The position numbers were made by a program, and so were the translations under genes. Of a stretch of DNA of 64,000 nucleotides, positions 9,091-16,448 are shown piece after piece. This DNA is from Umezawaea sp049997955 (GTDB lineage Bacteria > Actinomycetota > Actinomycetes > Mycobacteriales > Pseudonocardiaceae). The notes beneath the pieces were generated by a model. It saw nothing but the letters and a program-made list of their open reading frames with translations, had not been told where the DNA came from and made no database searches. Each line of letters begins with the position of its first letter. Positions within the stretch are counted from its first letter, which is position 1. The stretch is from assembly GCA_049997955.1 (NCBI GenBank), contig JAEBDY010000002.1:62001-126000 (forward strand). The letters are read 5' to 3'.

Positions 9091-9389
9091 TCGGTCCCCC
9101 AGGGGTGAGCGCGACGAGCCCCAGCCCGAGCAGGACCGCGGCCCCGTGCTCGGGGGCCGTGAGCCGGTCGCTGAAGAAGAGGTCTGCCACGAGCACCGCG
9201 GCGAGGACCCGTGAGCGGCGCAGGTGCGCCAGAGCGGCGGCGGCGCACGGCGAGCGCGGCCGAAGCGCCGTGGTCGAGGCGGTGCGGCACGGCGTGCGCG
9301 GAGAACAGGTTCGCCAACCCGAAGGCGACGAGCGCCGGCACGAGGTGGCCGAGCGACGGCACGACGGAAACGGGAACGCGTGACGACAC
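9078..9389 (-). pseudogene. Frameshifted small membrane protein gene
   Basis: From a GTG at 9389 (AAAGGGG upstream) one frame reads a plausible hydrophobic protein (VVPSLGHLVPALVAFGLANL, then HAVPHRLDHGASAALAV) and then degenerates into Arg/Pro-rich text. The continuation AAALAHLRRSRVLAAVLVA followed by DLFFSDRLTAPEHGAAV and LLGLGLVALTP is in the -1/+2 frame. The switch point is a GCC/CGC-rich tract near 9236-9248, a natural slippage site. The intact product would be a protein of roughly 100 residues with three hydrophobic segments. The end is uncertain; the first frame stops at 9078. Either a real lesion or a sequence error. Confidence 0.45.
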
Positions 9390-9397
9390 GACGTGAA

Positions 9398-9436
9398 CCC
9401 CTTTCCGGTGAATGGACACAGTCCACCGGAAAGGGG
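9398..9436 (-). promoter_or_regulatory. 13-bp inverted repeat sequestering the ribosome binding site of the frameshifted gene
   Basis: A perfect 13-bp inverted repeat (9398-9410 with 9424-9436) lies just upstream of the GTG at 9389. Its start-proximal arm on the minus strand contains AAAGGGG, the Shine-Dalgarno sequence. If transcribed, the hairpin would hide the ribosome binding site; as DNA it could be an operator. Confidence 0.45.
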
Positions 9437-9534
9437 TGCCGCGAACATCGGACCGCGGGCTACGCCGCGTCGTTCCCCGGTCTGACCACAAACCAGACCC
9501 TGGTCGTAGAAGACCCTGGGGGAAGATAGGGGGA

Positions 9535-9549
9535 ACCCCCGTCGGGGGT
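9535..9549 (-). terminator. Short G/C hairpin after the DUF397 gene
   Basis: ACCCCC-GTC-GGGGGT (9535-9549), 15 nt beyond the DUF397 stop, in a run of C and G tracts. Weak terminator candidate. Confidence 0.35.
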
Positions 9550-9563
9550 GGTGCCCCGGACGA

Positions 9564-9776
9564 TCAGTTCAGGTCGAATCCGCCGTGCTTGGTGGTGCGG
9601 AGGAAGCGGTCCCAGGAGGGTCCGTCGAAGCCCAGCACCGGACCGGACGGGTTCTTCGAGTCACGTACACCTGCGCTGACGGGCACGAGCGCGACCTCCA
9701 CGCAATCCGCGCCTCCCGCGGACGACCGGCTGCTCTTGCGCCACTTCGCTCCCGACAAATCGGTTTTTGGTTCCAC
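9564..9776 (-). CDS. DUF397 domain protein (70 aa)
   Basis: Small acidic protein of the actinomycete-specific DUF397 family, with the hallmark AKWRKSSRSS near the N-terminus, a central CVEVA, and VRDSKNPSGPVLGF before the Trp-containing end. DUF397 proteins are partners of the adjacent HTH-DUF5753 regulators (WhiJ/AbaA-type loci), some of which affect development and antibiotic production in Streptomyces. The GTG start at 9776 lies 7 nt after the stop of the regulator at 9784, so the pair is an operon with coupled translation. Confidence 0.85.
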   Translation of the reverse strand: MEPKTDLSGAKWRKSSRSSAGGADCVEVALVPVSAGVRDSKNPSGPVLGFDGPSWDRFLRTTKHGGFDLN

Positions 9777-9783
9777 GGCGAAC

Positions 9784-10644
9784 TCACTCCAGTTCTGAGG
9801 AAAGTGCGTACGTCATAGCTTCGAGCAACTCCGCCGACGCCGCTGGATCAAGCGCGGTGGCCGAGAGCCGCTCGAAGATCCCGGAGTACCACTCCACGTC
9901 CGATGGTTGCTCCAAATAGACGCCGCTTCTAGTGCTTTCGATGTATACCACGTCCGGATCGAGCCGCTCGGGGAAGCTCAGGATCACGAACGGCCCGTCC
10001 ATCGCAGCGTGACCACCGGAGGCGAAGGGGACGATCTGGAGGGTGACGTTGGGGGGCGCGCCGACTTCGAGGAGTCGCCGGAGCTGCGCCCGGAGCACCG
10101 AGGGTCCACCGACGAGCCTGCGGAGGGCGGCCTCGTCGATCACCACGTGCAGCCGCAGCGGGTCCTCCTCGCGCAGCAGGGCTTGGCGGGCGTTGCGCAG
10201 CTTCACCCGCCGCTCGACCTCGCTCGGGGCGGCGTCCGGCAGCACCTCGCGGATCAGCGCGCGCGTGTACTCCTCGCACTGCAGCAGACCGGGGATCATC
10301 AGCCCCTGGTAGGTGCGCACGAACTCGGCGTCCGCCTCGAACCCGATGTACCGGCCGGGCGCGATGTCGCCGTACTCGTCCCACCAACCCTTGCGGCGGG
10401 CCTCGCGGGCCAACTGCACCAGCTCGTCCAGCAGCAGGTCGTCGGCGCCGTACGCGGCGAGCATGTCCCTCACGTCGCGCGGCGTGACACCCACCCGACC
10501 GGTCTCGATCCGACTGATCTTCGAAGCCGAGCACTCCAGCCGCTCGCCGACTTCCTCGATGGTCAGACCCGCCACCTCGCGCAACCTCCGCAACTCGCTC
10601 ACGAGCCTGCGCTTGCGCAACGTGGGGCTGCTGCCCCGTGCCAT
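9784..10644 (-). CDS. XRE-family HTH regulator with DUF5753 (WhiJ-like, 286 aa)
   Basis: DNA-binding regulator. The ATG at 10644 follows AGGAGGT at 7 nt; upstream in-frame codons are not needed. The N-terminal helix-turn-helix (about residues 14-70) contains LRREVAG-type helix 1 and recognition region ERLECSASKISRIETGRVG. The DUF5753 ligand-like domain (about 95-280) has the usual FVRTYQGLMIPGLLQCEEY and PPNVTLQIVPFASGGH. The family typically pairs with DUF397 proteins such as the one directly downstream. It is divergently oriented from the small genes at 10818-11217, with which it shares a 170-bp intergenic region. Confidence 0.9.
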   Translation of the reverse strand: MARGSSPTLRKRRLVSELRRLREVAGLTIEEVGERLECSASKISRIETGRVGVTPRDVRDMLAAYGADDLLLDELVQLAREARRKGWWDEYGDIAPGRYIGFEADAEFVRTYQGLMIPGLLQCEEYTRALIREVLPDAAPSEVERRVKLRNARQALLREEDPLRLHVVIDEAALRRLVGGPSVLRAQLRRLLEVGAPPNVTLQIVPFASGGHAAMDGPFVILSFPERLDPDVVYIESTRSGVYLEQPSDVEWYSGIFERLSATALDPAASAELLEAMTYALSSELE

Positions 10645-10817
10645 CTCCGGTACCTCCTGGGTCATGCACAGTCTGTGACGAGATGACAAACCAGGCAAAG
10701 AGACGTCATCCAATCGTGTACTGCAACTTGCAGTTCTCCACCGCGCGGTCGCACGCTGCACGGATCACGTTCCCGCGACCACCCGAGGTCGCAGAGGAGG
10801 AACCGGAGGCTCCTGCC

Positions 10818-10889
10818 ATGACCAGCGCCACGGGACGACGACGAGCCGTCGCCTGGAGGATTCCCACCAACGCGGTCGGGGAGCGCTGA
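10818..10889 (+). CDS. Possible 23-aa leader-type ORF coupled to the downstream gene
   Basis: ATG at 10818 preceded by GGAGG and encoding MTSATGRRRAVAWRIPTNAV plus three residues. The TGA at 10887-10889 is one base before the ATG of the next gene. Such tight spacing after a good ribosome binding site suggests a translated leader peptide or a small protein, but the length makes coding status uncertain. Confidence 0.4.
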   Translation: MTSATGRRRAVAWRIPTNAVGER

Positions 10890-10890
10890 C

Positions 10891-11217
10891 ATGTCCGTGA
10901 CGGTCTTCAGCCAGCTCGACAAGTCGCTGCACGAACACCTGGCCACGGTCGCCCAACTGGCGGCCCGTGGCGACGACCAAACCGTCGCCGAACTGGCGAG
11001 GGCGGAGTTACCCCGCATAGTCGCAGCCCTCAAGGCCCTGCTGGACGAACACCAGCCGGACGAACACGGCCGCTGCCCAACCTGCCGCACCCGCTGGTGG
11101 AGCAGACGCCTACCGGCACCCTGCCGCGCCTACCTGAGCGCCCAACTGTGCCTAACGGTGTCAGGCGAACAATCCCCGGGCGGCGGCAGCCACCGCCACC
11201 TTCACAAAGTCGGCTGA
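10891..11217 (+). CDS. Small Cys-containing protein of unknown function near HTH/DUF397 locus (108 aa)
   Basis: Begins MSVTVFSQLDKSLHEHLATV, an amphipathic alpha-helical half of about 60 residues. It then carries HGRCPTCRTRWWSRR and further Cys residues, resembling a CxxC zinc-binding knuckle. Proteins of this layout are common beside HTH-DUF5753/DUF397 genes in Pseudonocardiaceae. The final 20 residues (Gly/Ser/His-rich) run into the low-complexity DNA of element A and may not be conserved. No catalytic motif is seen. Function unknown; a DNA- or protein-binding accessory is plausible. Confidence 0.65.
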   Translation: MSVTVFSQLDKSLHEHLATVAQLAARGDDQTVAELARAELPRIVAALKALLDEHQPDEHGRCPTCRTRWWSRRLPAPCRAYLSAQLCLTVSGEQSPGGGSHRHLHKVG

Positions 11218-11559
11218 CAACACCCCACCCACAGCACCAGGGCACACCCACGCCCAACCCCGGCCAGGCCAGGACACCACGCCAGCCAAACGGCCAACGG
11301 TCAGCCATGACCGGAGGCAGAACGCCAAGCGGCGCACATCACCACCGACAAGCGAGTTGCGCCAAGACCCGGAGCCCCTTCACGCAACCGGCCCGCCACA
11401 ACTCAAGCCCAACGCACACAAGACCAGACCGCCCACAGCTCAACAGAAACACCACGCAACTCACCACAGCTCAAGCAAACGCACGACCACCACCGCCAAG
11501 TGGGAGCACACAACCAGGCCCACCACCAAGCGGAGAACGAAAAACCGCCACCGCCCAGG

Positions 11560-11571
11560 CGGAAGCACGCA
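11560..11571 (+). repeat. Conserved 12-bp motif of element A
   Basis: CGGAAGCACGCA, found identically at 35718-35729 (element B) and inverted at 44393-44404 (element C), each 65-70 nt upstream of the hairpin core in the hairpin's orientation. Confidence 0.7.
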
Positions 11572-11588
11572 CCCAAGAACGAGGGAGC

Positions 11589-11709
11589 CCAGACCCCTCC
11601 CTGCCCCCGATCCCCAGCGCCCTCATGTCCGTCCGCTACGGGTCAAGGCATCTTTCCCGCCTTGACGCGGCGCGGACGGACATGGAGACAATCGCGCCTC
11701 GGGGGCACC
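11589..11709 (+). repeat. 121-bp perfect inverted-repeat partner of 44260-44380
   Basis: The block is identical, base for base, to the reverse complement of 44260-44380. It includes the 67-nt hairpin and flanking sequence on both sides (CCCCGATCC and AGCGCCCTCAT before, GAGACA after). The two copies are 32.6 kb apart in inverted orientation. Confidence 0.9.
11621..11687 (+). repeat. Hairpin A of the covarying-arm element family
   Basis: Architecture: 21-nt arm (11621-11641), GTCAAGG (11642-11648), 11-nt loop CATCTTTCCCG (11649-11659), CCTTGAC (11660-11666), 21-nt arm (11667-11687). Within the arms CATGTCCGTCCG pairs with CGGACGGACATG without mismatch; arm positions 17-18 are unpaired. The inner stem and loop are identical in elements B and C. 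Nothing in known terminator, attC or REP families that I recognise combines a constant inner hairpin with variable pairing outer arms. Confidence 0.85.
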
Positions 11710-11758
11710 CCCAGCAACAAACCCAACCCCCACCACAACAGCAGCCACGGCCACACCG

Positions 11759-11840
11759 CCGCAGCAGCAGCCAGCCACGCCGCAGCAGCAGCCAGCCACG
11801 CCGCAGCAGCCGCCACCCACGCCGCAAGTCGCCAGCCACG
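11759..11840 (+). repeat. 21-bp tandem repeat, four imperfect units
   Basis: Units of 21 bp (CCG followed by GCA/CAG-rich sequence ending CCAGCCACG) at 11759, 11780 and 11801. The first two are identical, the third diverges, and a shortened fourth unit of 19 bp runs 11822-11840. Confidence 0.85.
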
Positions 11841-11845
11841 CCAAA

Positions 11846-11880
11846 GCCGCCAGCCGCCAGCCGCCAGCCGCCAGCCGCAC
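11846..11880 (+). repeat. 7-bp tandem repeat GCCGCCA
   Basis: Four exact copies of GCCGCCA in tandem from 11846 to 11873, then a partial unit. Part of the right side of element A. Confidence 0.85.
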
Positions 11881-12435
11881 CAAACCTCGCCCCCGGATCC
11901 CGCACAAGCGACCCAGGCGCCCCCACCCCGGACGACGCACCATCCCCCATCAGCCCGTCCGGCACCGACCGTGGCGGAACCAACCCCGCCCCCCGACCGG
12001 GTTCGGTTCCGCCACGGTTCTCCCACGCCCATCGCACTACCTGGCGTGACCTCACCCTGATGATCGACACGTCCGGCTGAAACCGGTGTCGATCCCCCCA
12101 CACCATCGTCCATCATGGACAGGACGCGACCTCCCGATCACGCTTCGGGGAGTCCCGACGCGGGTTGTGCCGACACGTCCACGGTGCCGACACGGAGGTG
12201 CCTTGTGGCGTCCCCTTCTCACCGCGCCGAGGCCGAGTCAGCACTCGCCGCCCTCCGGCCGAACCCAGCGCTGCCTCCAGCGCCAAACCCAGCGCCAAAT
12301 CCAGCGCTGCACCCAGCACTGCCTCCACAACGCGGCTTCCCCCCACGAACACGGCGCTAGCCGACAGCACCGAGCCCCAAGAACGCACCCACGTCATCGC
12401 GCGGGCTTCCGAAGCACGCCGGACGAAAGGCCTCC

Positions 12436-14688
12436 ATGAACCGCCCCCGCTCCAACAAGTCCCACGCAGGCGAGCACACCACCGCGGGTCCTCCGCCCCG
12501 CTTCCCTGCGTCCCTCCGCTTCGACCTCCCGGCCTCGTTCGTCCTGTTCCTCCTCGCCGTCCCGCTCTCCCTGGGCGTGGCGGCGGCGACGGGCGCCCCA
12601 CTCATCTCCGGCCTGATCGCGGCAGCCGTGGGCGGCATCGTCGCGGGCCTCTTCGGCGGCGCTCCGCTCCAGGTCAGCGGTGCGGCGACCGGCCTCGTCG
12701 TCGTGACCGCGGGCTTGATCCTCAAGTACGGCTGGGCCGCCACAGCGGCCATCACCCTCGCCGCCGGACTCGTGCAGATCGTCCTCGGCGTGACGAAGGT
12801 GGCCAGGCTGGCCCTCTCGCTCTCCCCCGCCGTCGTGCACGGCATGCTCGCGGGCATCGGCCTCAGCATCGCCCTGGGGCAGTTGGTGATCGTGCTGGGC
12901 GGTCACGCCCACGCCACCACGCTGGCGAACCTCGCCGAGCTGCCCGCGGAGCTCCACGGCTCCCACTTCGGTTCGGTGGCCGTCGGCGCCGTGGCGGTCG
13001 CGGTGATGGTGATGTGGCCCAGGATCCCCCGCTCCGCCGCGGTCCCCGCTCCGCTGGCCGCCGTGCTGGCCGCGACGATCACCTCGGCCTCCCTGCACCT
13101 CACCGTGTCCACTGTGGACCTGCCGGGCGCGCCCCTGGCCGACGTGGTCCTGCCGAGGATCCCGGAGGGCAGCGTCGGGGGCGTGGCGCTGGCGGTGGTC
13201 ACCGTCGCGCTGGTGGCCAGCATGGAGTCGCTGCTCTCCGCCGTGGCCGTCGACAAGCTGCACGACGGCAAGCGCGCCGACCTCGACCGCGAACTGGTGG
13301 CCCAGGGCGCGGCCAACGCGGTGTCCGGCGCGCTGGGCGGGCTCCCGGTCAGCGGCGGCATCATCCGCGGTTCGGCGAACGTGGCCGCCGGCGCCCGCAC
13401 CCGTGCCGCGACCGTCCTCCACGGCTGCTGGACGGTCGTCTTCGTGGTCGCGCTGGGCGGCCTCCTGGAACTGATCCCCCTGGCCGCCCTCGCGGGCGTC
13501 CTGCTCGTGGTCGGCCTCCGGCTGGTGAACCCCGACCGGGTGCGCAAGCTCGCTCAGCACGGCGAGATCGCCCCCTACCTCGGCACGGTCGCGGGTGTGC
13601 TCGCGTTCGGCCTGGTCGAAGGCGTCCTGATCGGCATGGCCATCGCCGTGCTCAGGTCGCTGTACCGCGTCACCCACAGCACCGTGCGCGTCGACGAGGA
13701 ACCCGAGGGCTGGCGGGTCTCGATCCGCGGCTCCCTGGTGTTCCTCGGCGTGAGCAGGCTCGTGCGCGAACTCCGCCGCGTCCCGCTGGGCAGGCGGGTC
13801 GTGCTGGAACTGCACATCGACTTCATGGACCACGCCGCGTTCGAGGCGATCGACGACTGGCGCGGCGGCTACCAGCGGCTCGGCGGCCAGGTCGACGTGG
13901 ACGAGGTGCACGACACCTGGTTCGGCAAGGCCATCGGCGGCAAACCCGGTCTCCGCAAGACGCCCCCGTCCCCGCTGCCGCGCTGGTTCGCGCCGTGGTC
14001 GCACTGGCAGCGCACCCGCCCCGCCGACGCCGCCGACGTGGTGCTCCCGACGCAGCGCGGCGACACCGACCCGATGATCCTCGGCATGCACGAGTTCGAG
14101 CGGAACTCCGCCCCGCTGGTCCGCCCCTTCCTCGCCGACCTGGCGGCCCGCGGCCAACGCCCCACGCAGCTCTTCATCACGTGCGCCGACTCCCGAGTGG
14201 TCCCGAACCTGATCACCAGCAGCGGCCCGGGCGACCTGTTCTGCGTCCGCAACATCGGCAACCTCGTCCCGGCGGCGGGCGCGGAGGACTCGATGGGCGC
14301 CGCGATCGAGTACGCCGTCGACGTGCTGGGGGTCTCCACGATCGCCGTCTGCGGCCACTCCCACTGCGGCGCCATGAGCGCGCTGGTCAACGGCGGCACC
14401 CGCCCCGGTACCTCGCTGCACTCGTGGCTGCGCCACGCCGACCCCAGCCTCATCCGCTTCCACGAACCGAGCCGCGCCGACGACCTGCCGGTCGTGGAAC
14501 GCCTCAGCGTCACCAACGTCGCCCAACAACTGGACAACCTCCTCACGTACCCGTCCGTGCGCGAGGCCGTGAACGCGGGCGCCCTCCGCCTGGTCGGCAT
14601 GTACTTCGACATCTCCGCCGCCCGCGTCTACCTGGTCGACCCCGGCCGCAACGCGCTGGAACCGCTCCGCACCGCCGCGAGCCGCTAG
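12436..14688 (+). CDS. SulP-family anion transporter fused to a beta-carbonic anhydrase (750 aa)
   Basis: Membrane transporter with a cytoplasmic enzyme domain, similar in layout to the M. tuberculosis Rv3273-type fusion. Residues about 30-420 hold 10-12 hydrophobic segments of the SulP/SLC26 family (for example PLSLGVAAATGAPLISGLIA and the conserved VSGGIIRGSANVAAGARTR), a shortened STAS-like stretch follows, and residues about 545-750 are a beta-carbonic anhydrase. Zinc ligands are Cys583 in CADSR with Asp585/Arg587 as catalytic dyad, and His641 and Cys644 in HSHC. The fusion suggests bicarbonate uptake coupled to CO2/bicarbonate interconversion (inference). The start follows GAAAGG; it is the first gene after the repeat DNA of element A and ends at a strong bidirectional terminator. 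Confidence 0.92.
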   Translation: MNRPRSNKSHAGEHTTAGPPPRFPASLRFDLPASFVLFLLAVPLSLGVAAATGAPLISGLIAAAVGGIVAGLFGGAPLQVSGAATGLVVVTAGLILKYGWAATAAITLAAGLVQIVLGVTKVARLALSLSPAVVHGMLAGIGLSIALGQLVIVLGGHAHATTLANLAELPAELHGSHFGSVAVGAVAVAVMVMWPRIPRSAAVPAPLAAVLAATITSASLHLTVSTVDLPGAPLADVVLPRIPEGSVGGVALAVVTVALVASMESLLSAVAVDKLHDGKRADLDRELVAQGAANAVSGALGGLPVSGGIIRGSANVAAGARTRAATVLHGCWTVVFVVALGGLLELIPLAALAGVLLVVGLRLVNPDRVRKLAQHGEIAPYLGTVAGVLAFGLVEGVLIGMAIAVLRSLYRVTHSTVRVDEEPEGWRVSIRGSLVFLGVSRLVRELRRVPLGRRVVLELHIDFMDHAAFEAIDDWRGGYQRLGGQVDVDEVHDTWFGKAIGGKPGLRKTPPSPLPRWFAPWSHWQRTRPADAADVVLPTQRGDTDPMILGMHEFERNSAPLVRPFLADLAARGQRPTQLFITCADSRVVPNLITSSGPGDLFCVRNIGNLVPAAGAEDSMGAAIEYAVDVLGVSTIAVCGHSHCGAMSALVNGGTRPGTSLHSWLRHADPSLIRFHEPSRADDLPVVERLSVTNVAQQLDNLLTYPSVREAVNAGALRLVGMYFDISAARVYLVDPGRNALEPLRTAASR

Positions 14689-14765
14689 GGATCCCGCAGG
14701 GGGTCACGCGACCGGTCCCGCGAAGCACAGCCCGGTCTCGGTGACCTGCTGCCGTGGACCAAGCG

Positions 14766-14800
14766 GACGAGCCCGCCACGAGGGTCGTGGCGGGCTCGTC
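14766..14800. terminator. Bidirectional terminator between the SulP fusion and dacB
   Basis: Perfect 15-bp stem (14766-14780 with 14786-14800), 5-nt loop, between two convergent genes. Confidence 0.8.
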
Positions 14801-14813
14801 CGGTGGATCCGGA

Positions 14814-16373
14814 TCAGCAGGACTTGGTCCAGGCGCACTCCAGGTCCAGCCTGCGGTCGCCCTTGGTCGGCGCGGGGGCCTCCTGGCGCTTCGACCGCAC
14901 CTGCGGCTGCGCCTGACCGGCCTTGTCCGTCGCGAGGCGGACGCCGATCGCGTCCTCGATGTCACGGGGCGGACTGGACACGAAGTTGTTCTGCATCAAC
15001 GAGAACACCAGCTTGCGGCCGTCGGCGTTGGTGACGTAGCCGGACAGCGCGGTCACGCCCGTCATCGAGCCGGTCTTGGCGTGCAGGTTGTTCGCGGCCG
15101 CCGTGCCGCCCATGCGGTTGCGCAGCGTGCCGCCGACGAAGCGGTCCTGGACGCCCGCGATCGGCAGGGCCGCGTACCAGTCCTGGAACCACGGCTTGGT
15201 GCGGGCCTTGCGCAGCAGCGAGACGAACAGGTCGGGCGAGAGCAGGTCCATCCTGGACAGTCCTGAGCCGTCGAACAGGTTCATCGTCAACGGGTTCGCG
15301 TCCAGGCCGGGCAGCGCCGCCTCCAGCGCGCTGATACCCGCGGGCCAGGTGCCCTGACCGGACACCTTGCGGCCCATGGACTTGATGAGGGTCTCGGCGT
15401 GCATGTTGTTGCTGAGCTTGAGGAATGGCGTCAGCAGCTGGCGCAGCGTCATGGACTGGTGGTCGACCAGGACCTGCGCGCCCGCGGGCGTCGCGCGGAA
15501 CTCGGTGCCGCCGGTCACGGTGATCCCGTGAGCTGCCAACGACTTGCGGAACAGGCCTGCGACGAGCGTGGTCGGGTCGTTCATCGAGATGTACTCGTAG
15601 TAGGCCGCGGCACCCGGTGCGAGCGATCCGCCGACGGTGACGACGTTCGTGCCGTGCGTGCGGTGCACGAAGACGCCGCCGTTGGTGCTGGTGGTGGCGT
15701 TGTTGCGGACGGTCAGCTCCACCGGCGGGATCAGGGTGATCTGCGCGGGCTGGCCCGCGGCGGCGCCGGGGCTCACCTTGACGGCGACCGAGCCCGTGTC
15801 GAAGTCGGTGTCCGGCGCGATGCTCAGCGCGGACGTCTGCGCGCTGTAGTAGTACGGCTCGTCGTCCCAGGCCCAGCCGGTGCCGAGCGGGATCGAGTCG
15901 AACCAGCTGTCGTCGGCCACCAGCGAGCCGGTCACCGTGCGCACCCCGGTCGCGGCGAGCTTCGCGGCCAGGTCGTCGTAGTCGGCGGCCAGCATGGTCG
16001 GGTCGCCGGTGCCGCGCAGGAACAGGTCGCCGGTCAGGTTCGTGCCCTGCACGGAACCCGACGAGCGCAGTTCGGTCGCCCAGCGGTGGTCGGGGCCGAG
16101 CGTGTCCAGCGCGGCGGCGGACGTGACCAGCTTGGCCGAGGAGCCGGGCTGGAAGCGGGTGTTGCCCGCTCTGGTGTAGACGTTCTCGCCGGTTTCGGCG
16201 TCCTTGACGACGAGGCCGACCGTGGCGCCGACCAGGCGGGGGTCGGACAGGATGCCGTCCAGGTCGGCGGCGAGGGGGTTGGCGTCCACGGCGGTGGCTG
16301 CGCCGCCGGTGGGGAGACCGAGCACGAGCGTCAGTGACGCGAGCAGGGCTAGCAGTCGTGACCTTCGGATCAT
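14814..16373 (-). CDS. dacB: D-alanyl-D-alanine carboxypeptidase/endopeptidase, PBP4 class C (519 aa)
   Basis: Secreted penicillin-binding protein of the S13 family that trims or cleaves peptidoglycan peptides outside the membrane. The signal peptide covers about residues 1-28. The three active-site boxes are visible: SxxK as S78-S-A-K81 in PGSSAK, SxN as S321-N-N, and KTG at 433-435 (AKTGSMTG). The length suits the S13 family with the inserted domain between the first two boxes. The C-terminal 60 residues are charged, Gln/Pro-rich and end in a short Cys-containing tail (LECAWTKSC), unusual for the family. It stands as a single gene convergent with the SulP fusion. Confidence 0.92.
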   Translation of the reverse strand: MIRRSRLLALLASLTLVLGLPTGGAATAVDANPLAADLDGILSDPRLVGATVGLVVKDAETGENVYTRAGNTRFQPGSSAKLVTSAAALDTLGPDHRWATELRSSGSVQGTNLTGDLFLRGTGDPTMLAADYDDLAAKLAATGVRTVTGSLVADDSWFDSIPLGTGWAWDDEPYYYSAQTSALSIAPDTDFDTGSVAVKVSPGAAAGQPAQITLIPPVELTVRNNATTSTNGGVFVHRTHGTNVVTVGGSLAPGAAAYYEYISMNDPTTLVAGLFRKSLAAHGITVTGGTEFRATPAGAQVLVDHQSMTLRQLLTPFLKLSNNMHAETLIKSMGRKVSGQGTWPAGISALEAALPGLDANPLTMNLFDGSGLSRMDLLSPDLFVSLLRKARTKPWFQDWYAALPIAGVQDRFVGGTLRNRMGGTAAANNLHAKTGSMTGVTALSGYVTNADGRKLVFSLMQNNFVSSPPRDIEDAIGVRLATDKAGQAQPQVRSKRQEAPAPTKGDRRLDLECAWTKSC

Positions 16374-16448
16374 GGAGGGATTCTGCCGCTAACCCGCCCC
16401 CCGGCTGTCATGAGGGTCACTCACATCATCACGGCACCACCACCTCGA

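Larger units (their letters stand above)
11218..12435 (+). other. Element A region: A/C-rich repeat DNA without convincing genes
   Basis: About 1.2 kb between the Cys-containing small protein and the SulP gene. The plus strand is very rich in A and C and poor in G and T to about 12,000, with degenerate tandem repeats on both sides of a 67-nt hairpin (11621-11687). Long reading frames on both strands exist only because stop codons are rare in such sequence; their products are Pro/Thr/Gln- or Arg-rich low-complexity text. A hairpin-like inverted repeat (GATCGACAC, 12062-12070, with its complement at 12086-12094) closes the repeat zone. From 12270 to 12335 a degenerate CCAGCGCTGCC-like repeat precedes the SulP start; a promoter for that gene must lie in the last 100-300 bp but none is obvious. 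Confidence 0.7.

Noticed and set aside
11621..11687. Integron attC site or retron msr/msd
   Set aside because: No integrase or reverse transcriptase nearby, no R/L core-site motifs; unlike attC, the inner stem and loop are constant and the outer arms vary.
11621..11687. Ordinary transcription terminator
   Set aside because: Too far from gene ends, conserved loop and flanks in three unrelated contexts, and embedded in repeat DNA.
11097..12080. 327-codon and similar frames through element A
   Set aside because: Exist only because the A/C-rich strand lacks stop codons. The product is Pro/Thr/Gln repeats and the frame runs through the hairpin; the same hairpin is read in other frames and orientations in B and C.
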